A DNA stretch of 64,000 bases from Microtetraspora malaysiensis. GTDB lineage: Bacteria; Actinomycetota; Actinomycetes; Streptosporangiales; Streptosporangiaceae. Shown here piece by piece: positions 1 through 8,291 of this stretch. The stretch lies in contig NZ_BBYJ01000022.1 in the NCBI RefSeq assembly GCF_001528665.1, positions 62,001 to 126,000 on the forward strand, read 5' to 3'. The notes under the pieces are model-generated. The model saw only the letters and a list, made by a program, of their open reading frames with translations. It searched no databases and was not told the origin of the DNA. Position 1 is the stretch's first letter, and every line of letters begins with the position of its first letter. Both the position numbers and the translations under genes were made by a program.

Positions 1-73
1 GCCCACGACGACCAGCGGTACGCACGGCGCGGGAGGCACCGCTGAACGCGGACGCTCCGGACCGCACGCCCGC

Positions 74-300
74 ATGGCCCAGCACTACAAGGAGACCGGC
101 GCGGCCTGCGCCTGCACGAACTGCGCCGAGCATGAGGGCCGGGGGTGCGGACGGTCCGGCACACCCGACAACCCCAGCACCGCCGGGCACATCATCCCGA
201 GGTCGAAGGGCGGCACGAACGACCCGCGACCTACCGGCCCGAGTGCCGCCGCCGCAACAGTGCGAAGGGCGCCCGATGGTGGGGAGGATGGGTAAAGATC
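74..300 (+). pseudogene. HNH endonuclease remnant, frameshifted
   Basis: Starting at ATG 74, the reading frame encodes two Cys pairs and the motif AGHIIPRSKGGTNDP, typical of phage-type HNH endonucleases (the metal-binding His of the beta-beta-alpha fold). The expected continuation, TYRPECRRRNSAKGARWW (the N-x-x-K-G part of HNH), is present only in another forward frame, so a single frame slip lies near 225-235. The second Cys of the usual C-x-x-C is also replaced by Arg (ECRRRN). I read this as a decayed gene. A sequencing error is possible, since the rest of the motif is intact. Confidence 0.6.
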
Positions 301-689
301 TTGAGGATATTCCGGGAACAACGTGCGCGCGGTAATCGATTTCACCGCCGGAACTGGAAAACCGGCGGGAGTGCGACCAGTGCCAGGAGCGGGACTTTCG
401 GTGCGACCGTATCACCTGCTGCCGAGTGGTCGCGACCGCCAATATTGCTGCTGAACGTGGCAATAAAAGGGTGCGGCGGGTGTGAATTATCCCCATAAGT
501 ACCCTCCAATATTTCACGCTCGCGGGTCAGTGAGCCCTCCGCGGCTCCGGCAGATCCCGTGAAAGATAGTGGACAGTTCTAAATCGTGGCGCTATTGAAT
601 TGATGAGGGCGCTCACCCCCGCGCTCTCGATGCGAGTTTTACGCAGCCCATATCCGGGCTTCCCCACCCCCCACAAAGGAGTCACGAGA
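301..689. other. Intergenic region upstream of the metallopeptidase
   Basis: No convincing gene. A forward frame running to 498 is only the tail of the frameshifted HNH reading. AT-richer patches at 425-520 and 560-600 are plausible promoter territory for the M4 peptidase, but no clear -35/-10 pair can be assigned. Confidence 0.4.
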
Positions 690-2348
690 GTGAATCCCAA
701 AGTCAGGCCGGGCGTCGTCGCCGTACTGGCGGCGGCCATGGCCGCCACCTCGCTCGCGACCAGCCCCGGGGCCTCGGCCGCGCGGACATCGTCGGCCACG
801 AACGGATGGAGCCCGGTCGGACCTACGTCGACCTCTTCCGCCCTCGACCCCACGCCGGCCTTCAGCCCGCCGAGCTCCGACGAGCGCAAGCGGGCGATCA
901 GCAGCGCGGGCGGCGCGCTCCTCACCGACGCGGCGGCGCTGCACACCTCCTCCGACGACGCGTTCCAGCTCGAGCGCTCGGTCGCCGGCAGCCAGGGCCT
1001 CCAGTACCTGACCTACCGGAGGACACACCGGGGCCTGCCGGTGTACGGCGGCGACGTCGTGGTGGCGACCGACAAGCCGGGCCAGGTCGTCCAGGCGGTC
1101 ACGACCGGCCAGCGCGCCACCCTCAAGATCGACCCCACGACCTCGGTCACCGCAGGCGAGGCCGCGACCAAGGCCAGGGCCAAGCTGTCCGTCGTCGAAA
1201 GCGTCGGCGAGCCCACCCTCCTCGTGCACGCGGTCGGCGAGCGGCCCCGCCTCGCCTGGGAGGTCGTGGTCACCGGCGCCACCGGCAAGGGCCCGAGCGT
1301 GCAGCACGTCTACGTCGACGCGAGGGACGGCTCGGTCTTCGACACCTGGGACGAGGTCAAGGCCGGCACCGGCAACAGCTTCTACAACGGCCCGGTGACG
1401 ATCGGCACCGTCAACTCCGGCGCCTCCTACTCGATGACCGACCCGATCCGTCCCGGTCTGCGGTGCGGCGGCCAGAGCGGCACCACGTACACCAAGTCCA
1501 TCGACACCTGGGGCAACGGGTCGGGCACCGACCTGGAGACCGCCTGCGTCGACGTGATGTTCGCGGCGCAGCAGGAATGGGACATGTTGCGCGACTGGCT
1601 CGGGCGCGACGGTTTCAACGCTTCCGGCGGCGGCTTCCCGGCCCGGGTCGGCCTGAACGACTACAACGCGTTCTGGAGCGGCAGCTACACGAATTTCGGC
1701 CGCAACGCGTCAAACACCCGGCAGGCGACCGCGATCGACGTGGTCGCCCACGAGTACGGCCACTCCGTCTTCCAGTACTCCGGCAGCCCCCAGCAGAGCA
1801 GCGACCCCGAGGAGGCCGGGTTGACCGAGTCGACCGGCGATATCTTCGGCGCGCTGACCGAGCACTACGCGAACGAGCCCGCGCCGTACGACACGCCGGA
1901 CTACCTGGTCGGCGAGGAGGTCGACTTCGTCGGCAGCGGGCCGATCCGCAACATGTACGACCCGAGCGCCCTCGGCGACCCCAACTGCTACGGACCCTGG
2001 ATCAGGATGTTTCCGAATCCGTACATGGCGGCAGCCCCGCAGAACCACTGGTTCTACCTCCTCGCCGAGGGCAGCGACCCCGGCGGCGGCAATCCGGCCA
2101 GCCCGACCTGTAACAGCTCTACGGTGACGGGCATCGGCATCCAGAAGGCGGGCAAGATCTTCCAGGCCGGCCTGAACATGAAGACGATCCCGTGGACATA
2201 CGCCAAGGCGCGGGTGGCCACACTGAAGGCCGCCAAGTCGCTCTTCCCGGGAAGCTGCGTCGAATTCAACGCGACCAAGGCCGCCTGGGCCGCGGTGAGC
2301 GTGCCCGCGCAAGCCGGTGAACCGACCTGCACGGTCGCCCCGCGGTAA
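690..2348 (+). CDS. Secreted M4 (thermolysin-like) zinc metallopeptidase
   Basis: Extracellular neutral protease of 552 aa. The start is GTG 690, preceded by AAAGGA nine bases upstream; an upstream ATG at 600 would place extra residues before the signal peptide. The first ~35 residues form a Sec signal peptide ending in an ASA-A-type site. An FTP/PepSY-type propeptide follows (around 90-220, with HRGLPVYGGDVVV). The catalytic domain carries HEYGH at 354-358 (two zinc His plus Glu355) and the third ligand Glu380 in GLTESTGDIFG. The NHWFYLLAEG stretch corresponds to the region of the transition-state His in thermolysin. Length and order fit M4 preproenzymes, so it is probably secreted as a self-processed zymogen. 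Confidence 0.93.
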   Translation: MNPKVRPGVVAVLAAAMAATSLATSPGASAARTSSATNGWSPVGPTSTSSALDPTPAFSPPSSDERKRAISSAGGALLTDAAALHTSSDDAFQLERSVAGSQGLQYLTYRRTHRGLPVYGGDVVVATDKPGQVVQAVTTGQRATLKIDPTTSVTAGEAATKARAKLSVVESVGEPTLLVHAVGERPRLAWEVVVTGATGKGPSVQHVYVDARDGSVFDTWDEVKAGTGNSFYNGPVTIGTVNSGASYSMTDPIRPGLRCGGQSGTTYTKSIDTWGNGSGTDLETACVDVMFAAQQEWDMLRDWLGRDGFNASGGGFPARVGLNDYNAFWSGSYTNFGRNASNTRQATAIDVVAHEYGHSVFQYSGSPQQSSDPEEAGLTESTGDIFGALTEHYANEPAPYDTPDYLVGEEVDFVGSGPIRNMYDPSALGDPNCYGPWIRMFPNPYMAAAPQNHWFYLLAEGSDPGGGNPASPTCNSSTVTGIGIQKAGKIFQAGLNMKTIPWTYAKARVATLKAAKSLFPGSCVEFNATKAAWAAVSVPAQAGEPTCTVAPR

Positions 2349-2365
2349 CGACGTCACGGTTCACG

Positions 2366-2403
2366 TGAGCGGTGGCCGGCGACAAGGAGCCGTCCACCGC
2401 TCA
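2366..2403 (+). terminator. Stem-loop after the M4 gene
   Basis: TGAGCGGTGG at 2366-2375 pairs with CCACCGCTCA at 2394-2403 across an 18-nt loop, 18 nt after the peptidase stop. There is no U-tract, so it is only a candidate terminator between the convergent genes. Confidence 0.5.
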
Positions 2404-2558
2404 TTCGTGTCATTCGTGCAAAAGCGAGACGTCACGCTCCACGGGAAATACGTCGTCCTTTGTCGCGACGACGTCCCGGAGCGGGTGCTTCTCCGGCCGT
2501 TCGCCCATGGTCGGCGTGGGGGAGCGGCGGAGCGGCAGGGCCGGATTCTCTCCTGCGT

Positions 2559-3824
2559 TCAGCGACCGGAGCGGTCAGTGAGCCAGCGGGCGGCGAGCAG
2601 ACCGGAGGCCGCGGTGAGGACCGCGGCGGCGACGACGGTGGCGTTCAGGCCGAGCGCGTCGGCGAGGACGCCCGCGACGAGGGCGCCCGCCGCGTAGCCG
2701 ATGTCGCGCCAGAACCGGTACGTGCCCAGCGCGTTGGCCCGCCAGGAGGGGTGGGCATGGTCGGAGACGGAGGCGATGAGGGCGGGATAGACCATGGCGG
2801 TCCCGATGCCGAGAGCGACAGCGGAGAGGATCCCGGCGAGCAGCGGATGGTTCAGCAAGGCGAGGGCGAGGACGAAACCGGCGGCCTGGACGAGCATGCC
2901 GGTCACGATGAGCGGCTTGCGGCCGACGCGGTCGGCGAGGTGGCCGGTGTAGATCTGCCCGACACCCCACAGCAGCGGGTAGAGGCCCTTGATCAGGCCG
3001 ACGGCGGCCAGGCCCAGGCCGTGGTCGGTGAACAGCAGGGGGAAGACGCCCCAGGTCAGGCCGTCATTGAGGTTGTTGACCAGGCCGGCCTGGCAGGCGC
3101 CGCGCAGGGATCGGTCGCGCCAGGAGGTCCGGGCGAAGGTCTGTCCCAGTCCGGAGCCCCGGCCGCCGGGCGGGGGCATGGGGTGCTGCGCGAGTTCGAG
3201 CGCCACGTGGGCGGCGGTGTCCCGGACGACGAGGGAGAGAGCGAGGCCCGCGGCGACGAAGAGGACGCCGATGAGTTCGGGGGCGGGGCGCAGGCCGTAG
3301 CCGGTGGCGAGGTAGCCGGTGAGCAGAGCGGTGCCGCCCACGGAGACGTATCCGGCGGCCTCGTTCAGGCCGGTGGCGAGCCCACGACGGGCGGGGCCGA
3401 CGAGGTCGATCTTCATGTTGACGGTCATCGACCAGGTCAGGCCCTGGTTGATGCCGAGCAGGACGTTCGCGGCGACGATCCAGCCCCAGCCCGGCGCCCA
3501 GGCGAGGGCGAAGGGGACTGGGACGCCGATCAGCCACCCCGCCATGAGGAGCTGTTTGCGGCGGAAGCGGGCCGTCAGGGCGCCCGCGGCCAGATTGGTG
3601 AACGCCTTGGTGAGGCCGAACGCGATGATGAAGGAGAAGACGGCCAGGCCGCTGGTCACCCCGAAGACCTCGGTGCCGATGAGCGGGACCGTGGTGCGCT
3701 CCAGGCCGACCAGGCCGCCGACGCAGGCGTTGACGATCACGAGCAGGGTGAACTGCAGCCAGTTCTCGCGCAGGCCCAGCCGGACGGGCCGGGGCGGCGC
3801 CGACGTACGAGATGTGCTGCTCAT
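2559..3824 (-). CDS. MFS transporter divergent from the ArsR-rhodanese gene
   Basis: 421-aa major facilitator with twelve predicted hydrophobic segments. The loop-2/3 type signature GALTARFRRKQLL and the second-half motif GHLADRVGRKPLIV are visible. It starts at ATG 3824 (MSSTSRTSAPP). It is transcribed away from the ArsR-rhodanese/desulfurase operon, and the shared 130-bp region holds the palindromes at 3864-3902. It is therefore probably controlled by that ArsR protein. The substrate is unknown. The neighbourhood suggests sulfur-compound or thiol export/import, but family similarity alone would fit a drug exporter equally well. Confidence 0.85.
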   Translation of the reverse strand: MSSTSRTSAPPRPVRLGLRENWLQFTLLVIVNACVGGLVGLERTTVPLIGTEVFGVTSGLAVFSFIIAFGLTKAFTNLAAGALTARFRRKQLLMAGWLIGVPVPFALAWAPGWGWIVAANVLLGINQGLTWSMTVNMKIDLVGPARRGLATGLNEAAGYVSVGGTALLTGYLATGYGLRPAPELIGVLFVAAGLALSLVVRDTAAHVALELAQHPMPPPGGRGSGLGQTFARTSWRDRSLRGACQAGLVNNLNDGLTWGVFPLLFTDHGLGLAAVGLIKGLYPLLWGVGQIYTGHLADRVGRKPLIVTGMLVQAAGFVLALALLNHPLLAGILSAVALGIGTAMVYPALIASVSDHAHPSWRANALGTYRFWRDIGYAAGALVAGVLADALGLNATVVAAAVLTAASGLLAARWLTDRSGR

Positions 3825-3863
3825 GAGTGCGTGGGTCTCCGTGTCGTAAGCGAGGTCCGGCGA

Positions 3864-3902
3864 TATTCCATGGATTTATGGAGTACCATATTCCATGGAA
3901 TA
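3864..3902. promoter_or_regulatory. Nested palindromes, likely ArsR operator
   Basis: TATTCCATGGAATA (3889-3902) is a perfect 14-bp palindrome. A near copy, TATTCCATGGAT, starts at 3864, and ATGG-agta-CCAT lies between them. The block sits 40 bp before the MFS start and about 100 bp before the ArsR start, as expected for an autoregulated divergent promoter. Confidence 0.7.
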
Positions 3903-3998
3903 GTGGAGAATGAAACTGCCTGAGCGTGCGGACTGGGCGAAGGGTCCGCGTCCATGACGGTCGCGCCCCGCGGGGATTGGTTGGGAGTGGAGGAGGCC

Positions 3999-4667
3999 AT
4001 GCCGGACACGGCTGCGAAGGCCCGGTTGTACGACGCGTTCGCGGCCAGCGGGAAGGCGCTGGCCAATGGAAAGCGTCTGGAACTGCTCGACCTGCTCGCC
4101 CAGGGCGAGCGCACGGTCGACGCGCTGGCGAAGGCGGCCGGGCTGAATCTCACGACGGCGTCGGCGCATCTGCAGACACTCAAGCAGGCCGGGTTCGTCG
4201 CCACCCGCCGCGAGGGCGCGCGTGTCTACTACCGCCTCGCGGGCGACGACGTGGCTCAGCTCCTCGCCCTGCTGCGCAAGGTCGCCGACCGTCACCAGGC
4301 CGCCGTCCCGGCGGCCCGGGACGCATACCTCGGCCACGACGGCGGCCGCGAGGTCGGCCGCGAAGAGCTGCGCGCCCGCGTGAAAGCGGGGGAGGCCATG
4401 CTCCTGGATGTGCGCCCGGTGGAGGAATACCTGGCCGGCCACATCCCCGGAGCCGTCTCCATCCCGGTCGGGGAGCTCGCCGACCGCATCGGCGAGCTCT
4501 CCGAGGACACCGAGATCGTCGTCTACTGCCGAGGTGAGTACTGCGTGTTCGCCTACGACGCCGTCCGCTTGCTGAGAGACCGCGGCCGACGCGCGATCCG
4601 CCTCAACGACGGCATGCTGGAGTGGCGGCTGGCGGCCCTCCCCGTGGCCGTCGAGGAGCCGGCATGA
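3999..4667 (+). CDS. ArsR-family regulator fused to a rhodanese domain
   Basis: 222 aa from ATG 3999, which is preceded by GGAGG at 5 nt. The upstream ATG 3954 is in frame but has no such site. Residues ~10-90 are an ArsR winged helix (recognition helix LTTASAHLQTLKQAGF). Residues ~115-210 are a rhodanese domain with DVRPVEEYLAGHIPGA and active loop CRGEYC. The only cysteines in the protein are the two in that loop, so sensing must rely on the rhodanese domain rather than a metal-thiolate site in the HTH. The likely role is a persulfide/sulfane-sulfur-responsive repressor of itself, the downstream desulfurase and the divergent MFS (inference). Its stop overlaps the next start (ATGA). Confidence 0.9.
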   Translation: MPDTAAKARLYDAFAASGKALANGKRLELLDLLAQGERTVDALAKAAGLNLTTASAHLQTLKQAGFVATRREGARVYYRLAGDDVAQLLALLRKVADRHQAAVPAARDAYLGHDGGREVGREELRARVKAGEAMLLDVRPVEEYLAGHIPGAVSIPVGELADRIGELSEDTEIVVYCRGEYCVFAYDAVRLLRDRGRRAIRLNDGMLEWRLAALPVAVEEPA

Positions 4668-6154
4668 CGCACAACACGCCGCCGCATGCCGGGCTGACCG
4701 GCGGACCGGTCTACCTGGACTACAACGCCACCACACCGGTCGATCCCCGCGTCGCCGAGGCGATGCTGCCCCATCTGACGCGGTTCTTCGGCAACCCCTC
4801 CAGTGACTACCGCTACAGTGTCGAGCCCCGCTCCGCGCTGGCCCACGCCCGCGCCCAGGTGGCCGCGCTGATCGGGGCGCGCGCGGACGAGATCGTGTTC
4901 ACCGCCTCCGGATCCGAGGCCGATCTGTTCGCGCTTCGCGGTGCGGTCCTGGCCTCCGGCCGGCGCCGGCCACATGTGATCACTCAGGTCACCGAGCATC
5001 CGGCCGTGCTCGAGTCCTGCCGCGCCCTGCAACGGCTGCACAATGCCCGAGTGACGCTGTTGCCCGTCGACGGCGACGGCCTGGTCGATCCGGCCGCGCT
5101 CACCGAAGCCCTCGACGAGGACACCGTGCTGGTGTCGATCATGGCCGCGAACAACGAGACCGGCGCCCTGCAGCCCATCGGCGAACTCGCCGCCCGCACC
5201 CGCGCGCACGGGGCGCTGTTCCATTGCGACGCCGCTCAGACAGCCGGGAAGATCCCCCTCGACGTCACGGCGTTGGGGGTGGATCTCCTCACTCTCGTGG
5301 GGCACAAAATGTACGCCCCGAAGGGAGTCGCCGCCCTGTACGTGCGCGACGGCGTACGCCTGGAGCCGGTCGTCTACGGCGGCGGGCAGGAACGCGGGCT
5401 CCGGGCCGGGACCGAGAACGTCGCCTTCGCCGTCGCGCTCGGCGCGGCAGCCCAACTGGCGGCCGACGAGCTCGCCGGCGGCGCCGCGGTCCGGATCGAA
5501 GCGCTGCGCGACGATCTGCACCGCCGGCTGGCCGACGGACTGCCCGGCCGTGTACGGCTCAACGGGCCGCGGCAGGAACGCCTGCCGAACACGCTCAACA
5601 TCAGCATCGACGGCGTCGCCGGACACCGACTCCTCGCCGCCGCCCGCGCCGTCGCCGCGTCCACCGGCTCGGCCTGCCACAGCGGGGCCCACACCCCGTC
5701 ACCTGTGCTGACCGCCATGGGCCTGGACGCCGGCCGGGCTCTCGGGGCGGTGCGGCTGTCCCTGGGCCGCTGGACCACAGGCGACGACATCGCGAAGGCG
5801 GCCACCGCGCTGACCGACGCGGCCTCGGCCCGCGCGGGGGCCACCGCGAGCGACCGGGACTCCACCCCGCGCGACGCCGGCATCACCGTCGACGGCACCG
5901 GCCTTCTCTGCGTCACCCTTCTGCTGAAGCTGCGCGACCGCATCCAGGGCGCCGCGCCCGGGACCGTGGTGCACATCATCGCCACCGACCCGGTGGCCCC
6001 GCTCGACCTGCCCGCCTGGTGCCACATGACCGGCCACCACTACCTCGGCCCCGTTCCCGGCGACGATCGTCCGGTTTACGCCGTCCGTCTCGCCTCGTCA
6101 GAACGGCGGACCCGGCCCGACCGGCCGTGGCATCGGTACGAGTCCGGCCATTGA
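4664..6154 (+). CDS. Cysteine desulfurase (NifS/IscS class) fused to a TusA-like domain
   Basis: 496 aa, translationally coupled to the regulator by a 4-bp overlap. Residues ~15-390 are a class V aminotransferase fold: YLDYNATTP, PLP Lys215 in LVGHKMYAPKG, and sulfur-accepting Cys338 in STGSACHSG. Residues ~405-485 match TusA/SirA: D-G-T-G-L-L-C with Cys416, then PGTVVHIIATDP and DLPAWCHMTGHHYL. The normal TusA CPxP motif reads CVTL, so the acceptor Cys is kept but both prolines are lost. The fusion would pass persulfide sulfur from cysteine directly to an attached carrier, with the rhodanese regulator as a possible further acceptor or sensor. The final acceptor pathway is not visible here. 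Confidence 0.9.
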   Translation: MTHNTPPHAGLTGGPVYLDYNATTPVDPRVAEAMLPHLTRFFGNPSSDYRYSVEPRSALAHARAQVAALIGARADEIVFTASGSEADLFALRGAVLASGRRRPHVITQVTEHPAVLESCRALQRLHNARVTLLPVDGDGLVDPAALTEALDEDTVLVSIMAANNETGALQPIGELAARTRAHGALFHCDAAQTAGKIPLDVTALGVDLLTLVGHKMYAPKGVAALYVRDGVRLEPVVYGGGQERGLRAGTENVAFAVALGAAAQLAADELAGGAAVRIEALRDDLHRRLADGLPGRVRLNGPRQERLPNTLNISIDGVAGHRLLAAARAVAASTGSACHSGAHTPSPVLTAMGLDAGRALGAVRLSLGRWTTGDDIAKAATALTDAASARAGATASDRDSTPRDAGITVDGTGLLCVTLLLKLRDRIQGAAPGTVVHIIATDPVAPLDLPAWCHMTGHHYLGPVPGDDRPVYAVRLASSERRTRPDRPWHRYESGH

Positions 6155-6299
6155 CCCAGGGGCCGCGCGACTGCGCGCCGCCTTCCCGGCCGACCGTCGG
6201 CGAATCGCCGTTCGTGGTCTACCGGGAGGGCGGGGCGCTCTCTCGCCTGTCTTGGTGGGTCAGGCCGGATGCCGGGCCGGGCAGTAGGCCCGGGGCGGG

Positions 6300-6881
6300 T
6301 TAGGTGAGGTCGAGGTCGATGACCTGGTAGAAGGCGTTGCCGGTATCGGCGACCTCCCAGACCGCCAGGAGTACGTGGTAGCCCTTGCGGTCGTTCGGCA
6401 GTGTGACCTGGTGGACGGTCGGGTTGTCCGGCATGAGGCTGTCACTCGCCCAGTACGGCTGGCCCGTGTTCAGGATCGTCATGATCGGGTCGGGGTCGAA
6501 CTGTGCCCGCGCCAGGGGCTTCTTCGGATCCCAGCTGCCGCTGGTGAGGAAGTAGTTCCAGCGGCGGGTCTTGTGCGGCGCGTGCATATGCCAGGTGACT
6601 TCCAGTTGCTGGCCCGCGCGCGCCGGGTGCTTCGTCCAGTCATCCCGCGGCTCGTCGAGCGAGGCGGCGAAGTCGAGTCCAGCGCTCGCGATCTTGCCGT
6701 CGACCGGGGGCGTGTTGTTGGGGACGTCGTCCGGGGCGTCGGGGTCGCGGAGGCCGCCCTGCAGAGCCGGGAAGAACTTCCCCGCCTCCAGGCCGGCGGC
6801 CTGCCAGGGTTCGAGGTGGATACCGGCTCTGGACGGCGGGCTGGTCACGTTTCCGTGCCGTGCTGATTGTCCTCCGGGCAT
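6300..6881 (-). CDS. AA10 lytic polysaccharide monooxygenase without signal peptide
   Basis: 193 aa. The core begins HGNVTSPPSR, the AA10 N-terminus with the copper-brace His. The second copper His is His103 in PHKTRRWNYFLT. Length from His9 to the end (185 aa) equals a full single-domain AA10 module. The ATG at 6881 has GGGGGA a few bases upstream and gives only MPGGQSAR before the His. No signal peptide appears in frame further upstream or in the other two frames. AA10 enzymes need the His as mature residue 1, so either eight residues are removed by another route, or this belongs to a cytoplasmically stored, non-Sec-released AA10 subgroup. The substrate is probably chitin or cellulose. Confidence 0.85.
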   Translation of the reverse strand: MPGGQSARHGNVTSPPSRAGIHLEPWQAAGLEAGKFFPALQGGLRDPDAPDDVPNNTPPVDGKIASAGLDFAASLDEPRDDWTKHPARAGQQLEVTWHMHAPHKTRRWNYFLTSGSWDPKKPLARAQFDPDPIMTILNTGQPYWASDSLMPDNPTVHQVTLPNDRKGYHVLLAVWEVADTGNAFYQVIDLDLT

Positions 6882-7157
6882 GCTTCCCCCTGAGTGGTGT
6901 GCAGAGTGTCTCTCGAGATCCGCTACCCACGGTAGTTGTACGATTACCCAGACTTTCGGGCAAGAAAGCCGGCCTCGCCGCTGCAACCGGACGCTCTGGT
7001 CGCCGCGATGGGGTCGTGGCCCTGCCGGCCGGTCCGCGACGACGGGCATGCTCGTGCTGCTGGAGCGGCTGACGCCGGCCGAACGGGTGGAGTACCACCC
7101 CTGGATACGGTGCGCCCGCTTGCGGACTGCACGTGGTTTCGAGATCGGGGAGAGCGC

Positions 7158-7523
7158 ATGTCGAGGAACACGCAGACCGTCGAGGCCTACCTGGACGGCT
7201 TCCGCAAGGGCGATCACGCGCAGATCCTGTCCTGCCTCACCGACGACATCGAATGGACCGTCTTCGGCGCCTTCCATCTCACGGGCAAGCCGGCGTACGA
7301 CGAGGCCATCGAGGGGCCCGGCTTCGCCGGACCGCCCACGCTCGAGGTGGTCCGCATGGTGGAGCAGGGCGACGTGGTCATGGCGGAGCTCACCGGTTCC
7401 GCGGTGCGCGACACGGGCGAGGTCATGCGGATGTCGATGGCCGAGGTGTTCGTCATGCGGGACGGAAAGATCGCCGAGCGCCGGGCCTGGGTGATCGAGC
7501 TGAAGGAGAACGACTACCGCTGA
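7158..7523 (+). CDS. SnoaL-like (NTF2-fold) protein
   Basis: 121 aa from ATG 7158 (purine-rich GGGGAGAG upstream). It has the NTF2-like pattern: N-terminal helix VEAYLDGFRKGDHAQILSCL, TDDIEWTVFG, and C-terminal strand VFVMRDGKIAERRAWV. Such cone-shaped domains act as small-molecule isomerases, hydrolases or binding proteins; no catalytic assignment is possible from sequence. It lies on the opposite strand from the LPMO and is followed by a second NTF2-fold gene 216 bp downstream, probably a loosely related paralogue. Confidence 0.75.
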   Translation: MSRNTQTVEAYLDGFRKGDHAQILSCLTDDIEWTVFGAFHLTGKPAYDEAIEGPGFAGPPTLEVVRMVEQGDVVMAELTGSAVRDTGEVMRMSMAEVFVMRDGKIAERRAWVIELKENDYR

Positions 7524-7739
7524 GCCGCATCGGAGCCGTACGGGCGCGGCGCGCGGTTCTCGGCGACGGCTTTCGGACGTCGTCGGCTCCGCCCCGCGTC
7601 GACGCCCGTCGCCGCCATGGAGAGGTCGCCGCATGTTCCTCCCGCCGTCCGGCGGCCTGGGGCGACGCCGGGGAGGTGCCTCTCTGCCTTACCTCGGGGG
7701 TAATCGACGTGCCGTGCCCGAGTCCGGAAGGCTTGCGGG

Positions 7740-8156
7740 ATGAGTACTCGTGACGTTGTGGAAGAACTGCTGCGCCGGATCGCCGAGGGCGATCACGACC
7801 GCACGGCGGAGCTGTTCGCCGAGCCGATCGACTGGCGGCTCTCCTGGCCCGCCGAGGGGCATCCAGCGGTTCCGTGGATCCGGCCCCGGTCCAGCCGGGC
7901 GGATGTGGCCGACCATTTCCGGTCGCTGGAGGCCCACCACGTGCCCGAGCTGAACGGCACGTCCGTGACGCGGATCCTGGTCGACGGGGCGCACGCCGTC
8001 GTGCTCGGAGAGCTTGCGCAGACGGTGCGGGGTGGCGACATCGCGTACACCTCGCCGTTCGCGCTGCACCTCACCGTCGAAGACGGGTTCGTCACCCGTT
8101 ATCACATTTACGAGGACAGCCTTACGGTCGCACGAGTCCACAGCGCGCACACGTGA
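7740..8156 (+). CDS. SnoaL-like (NTF2-fold) protein
   Basis: 138 aa from ATG 7740, with GGAAGG about 10 nt upstream. The N-terminus DVVEELLRRIAEGDHDRTAELFAEPIDW and the tail ALHLTVEDGFVTRYHIYEDSLTV are typical of the SnoaL/ketosteroid-isomerase-like NTF2 fold. It resembles the ketosteroid-isomerase-related proteins found beside many actinobacterial regulators. The function is unknown and could be a hydrolase, an isomerase or a ligand-binding protein. It converges on the alcohol dehydrogenase. Confidence 0.75.
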   Translation: MSTRDVVEELLRRIAEGDHDRTAELFAEPIDWRLSWPAEGHPAVPWIRPRSSRADVADHFRSLEAHHVPELNGTSVTRILVDGAHAVVLGELAQTVRGGDIAYTSPFALHLTVEDGFVTRYHIYEDSLTVARVHSAHT

Positions 8157-8291
8157 TCGCGGCCCGGAGCATCGGCGTCGGCGTCGGCGTCGGCGAGGAG
8201 CCTCGCCGGACCTGCGCGGATGTGGCGCACAGGACTCGGCGGTGGGATCCCATCGCACGGTGGCGGCGGGAACGCGGGTGGGCGGTTCACC

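Noticed and set aside
2460-3923. 487-codon plus-strand frame over the first MFS gene
   Set aside because: Antisense shadow: Gly/Glu/Asp-rich and without any domain, while the minus strand is a clear transporter.
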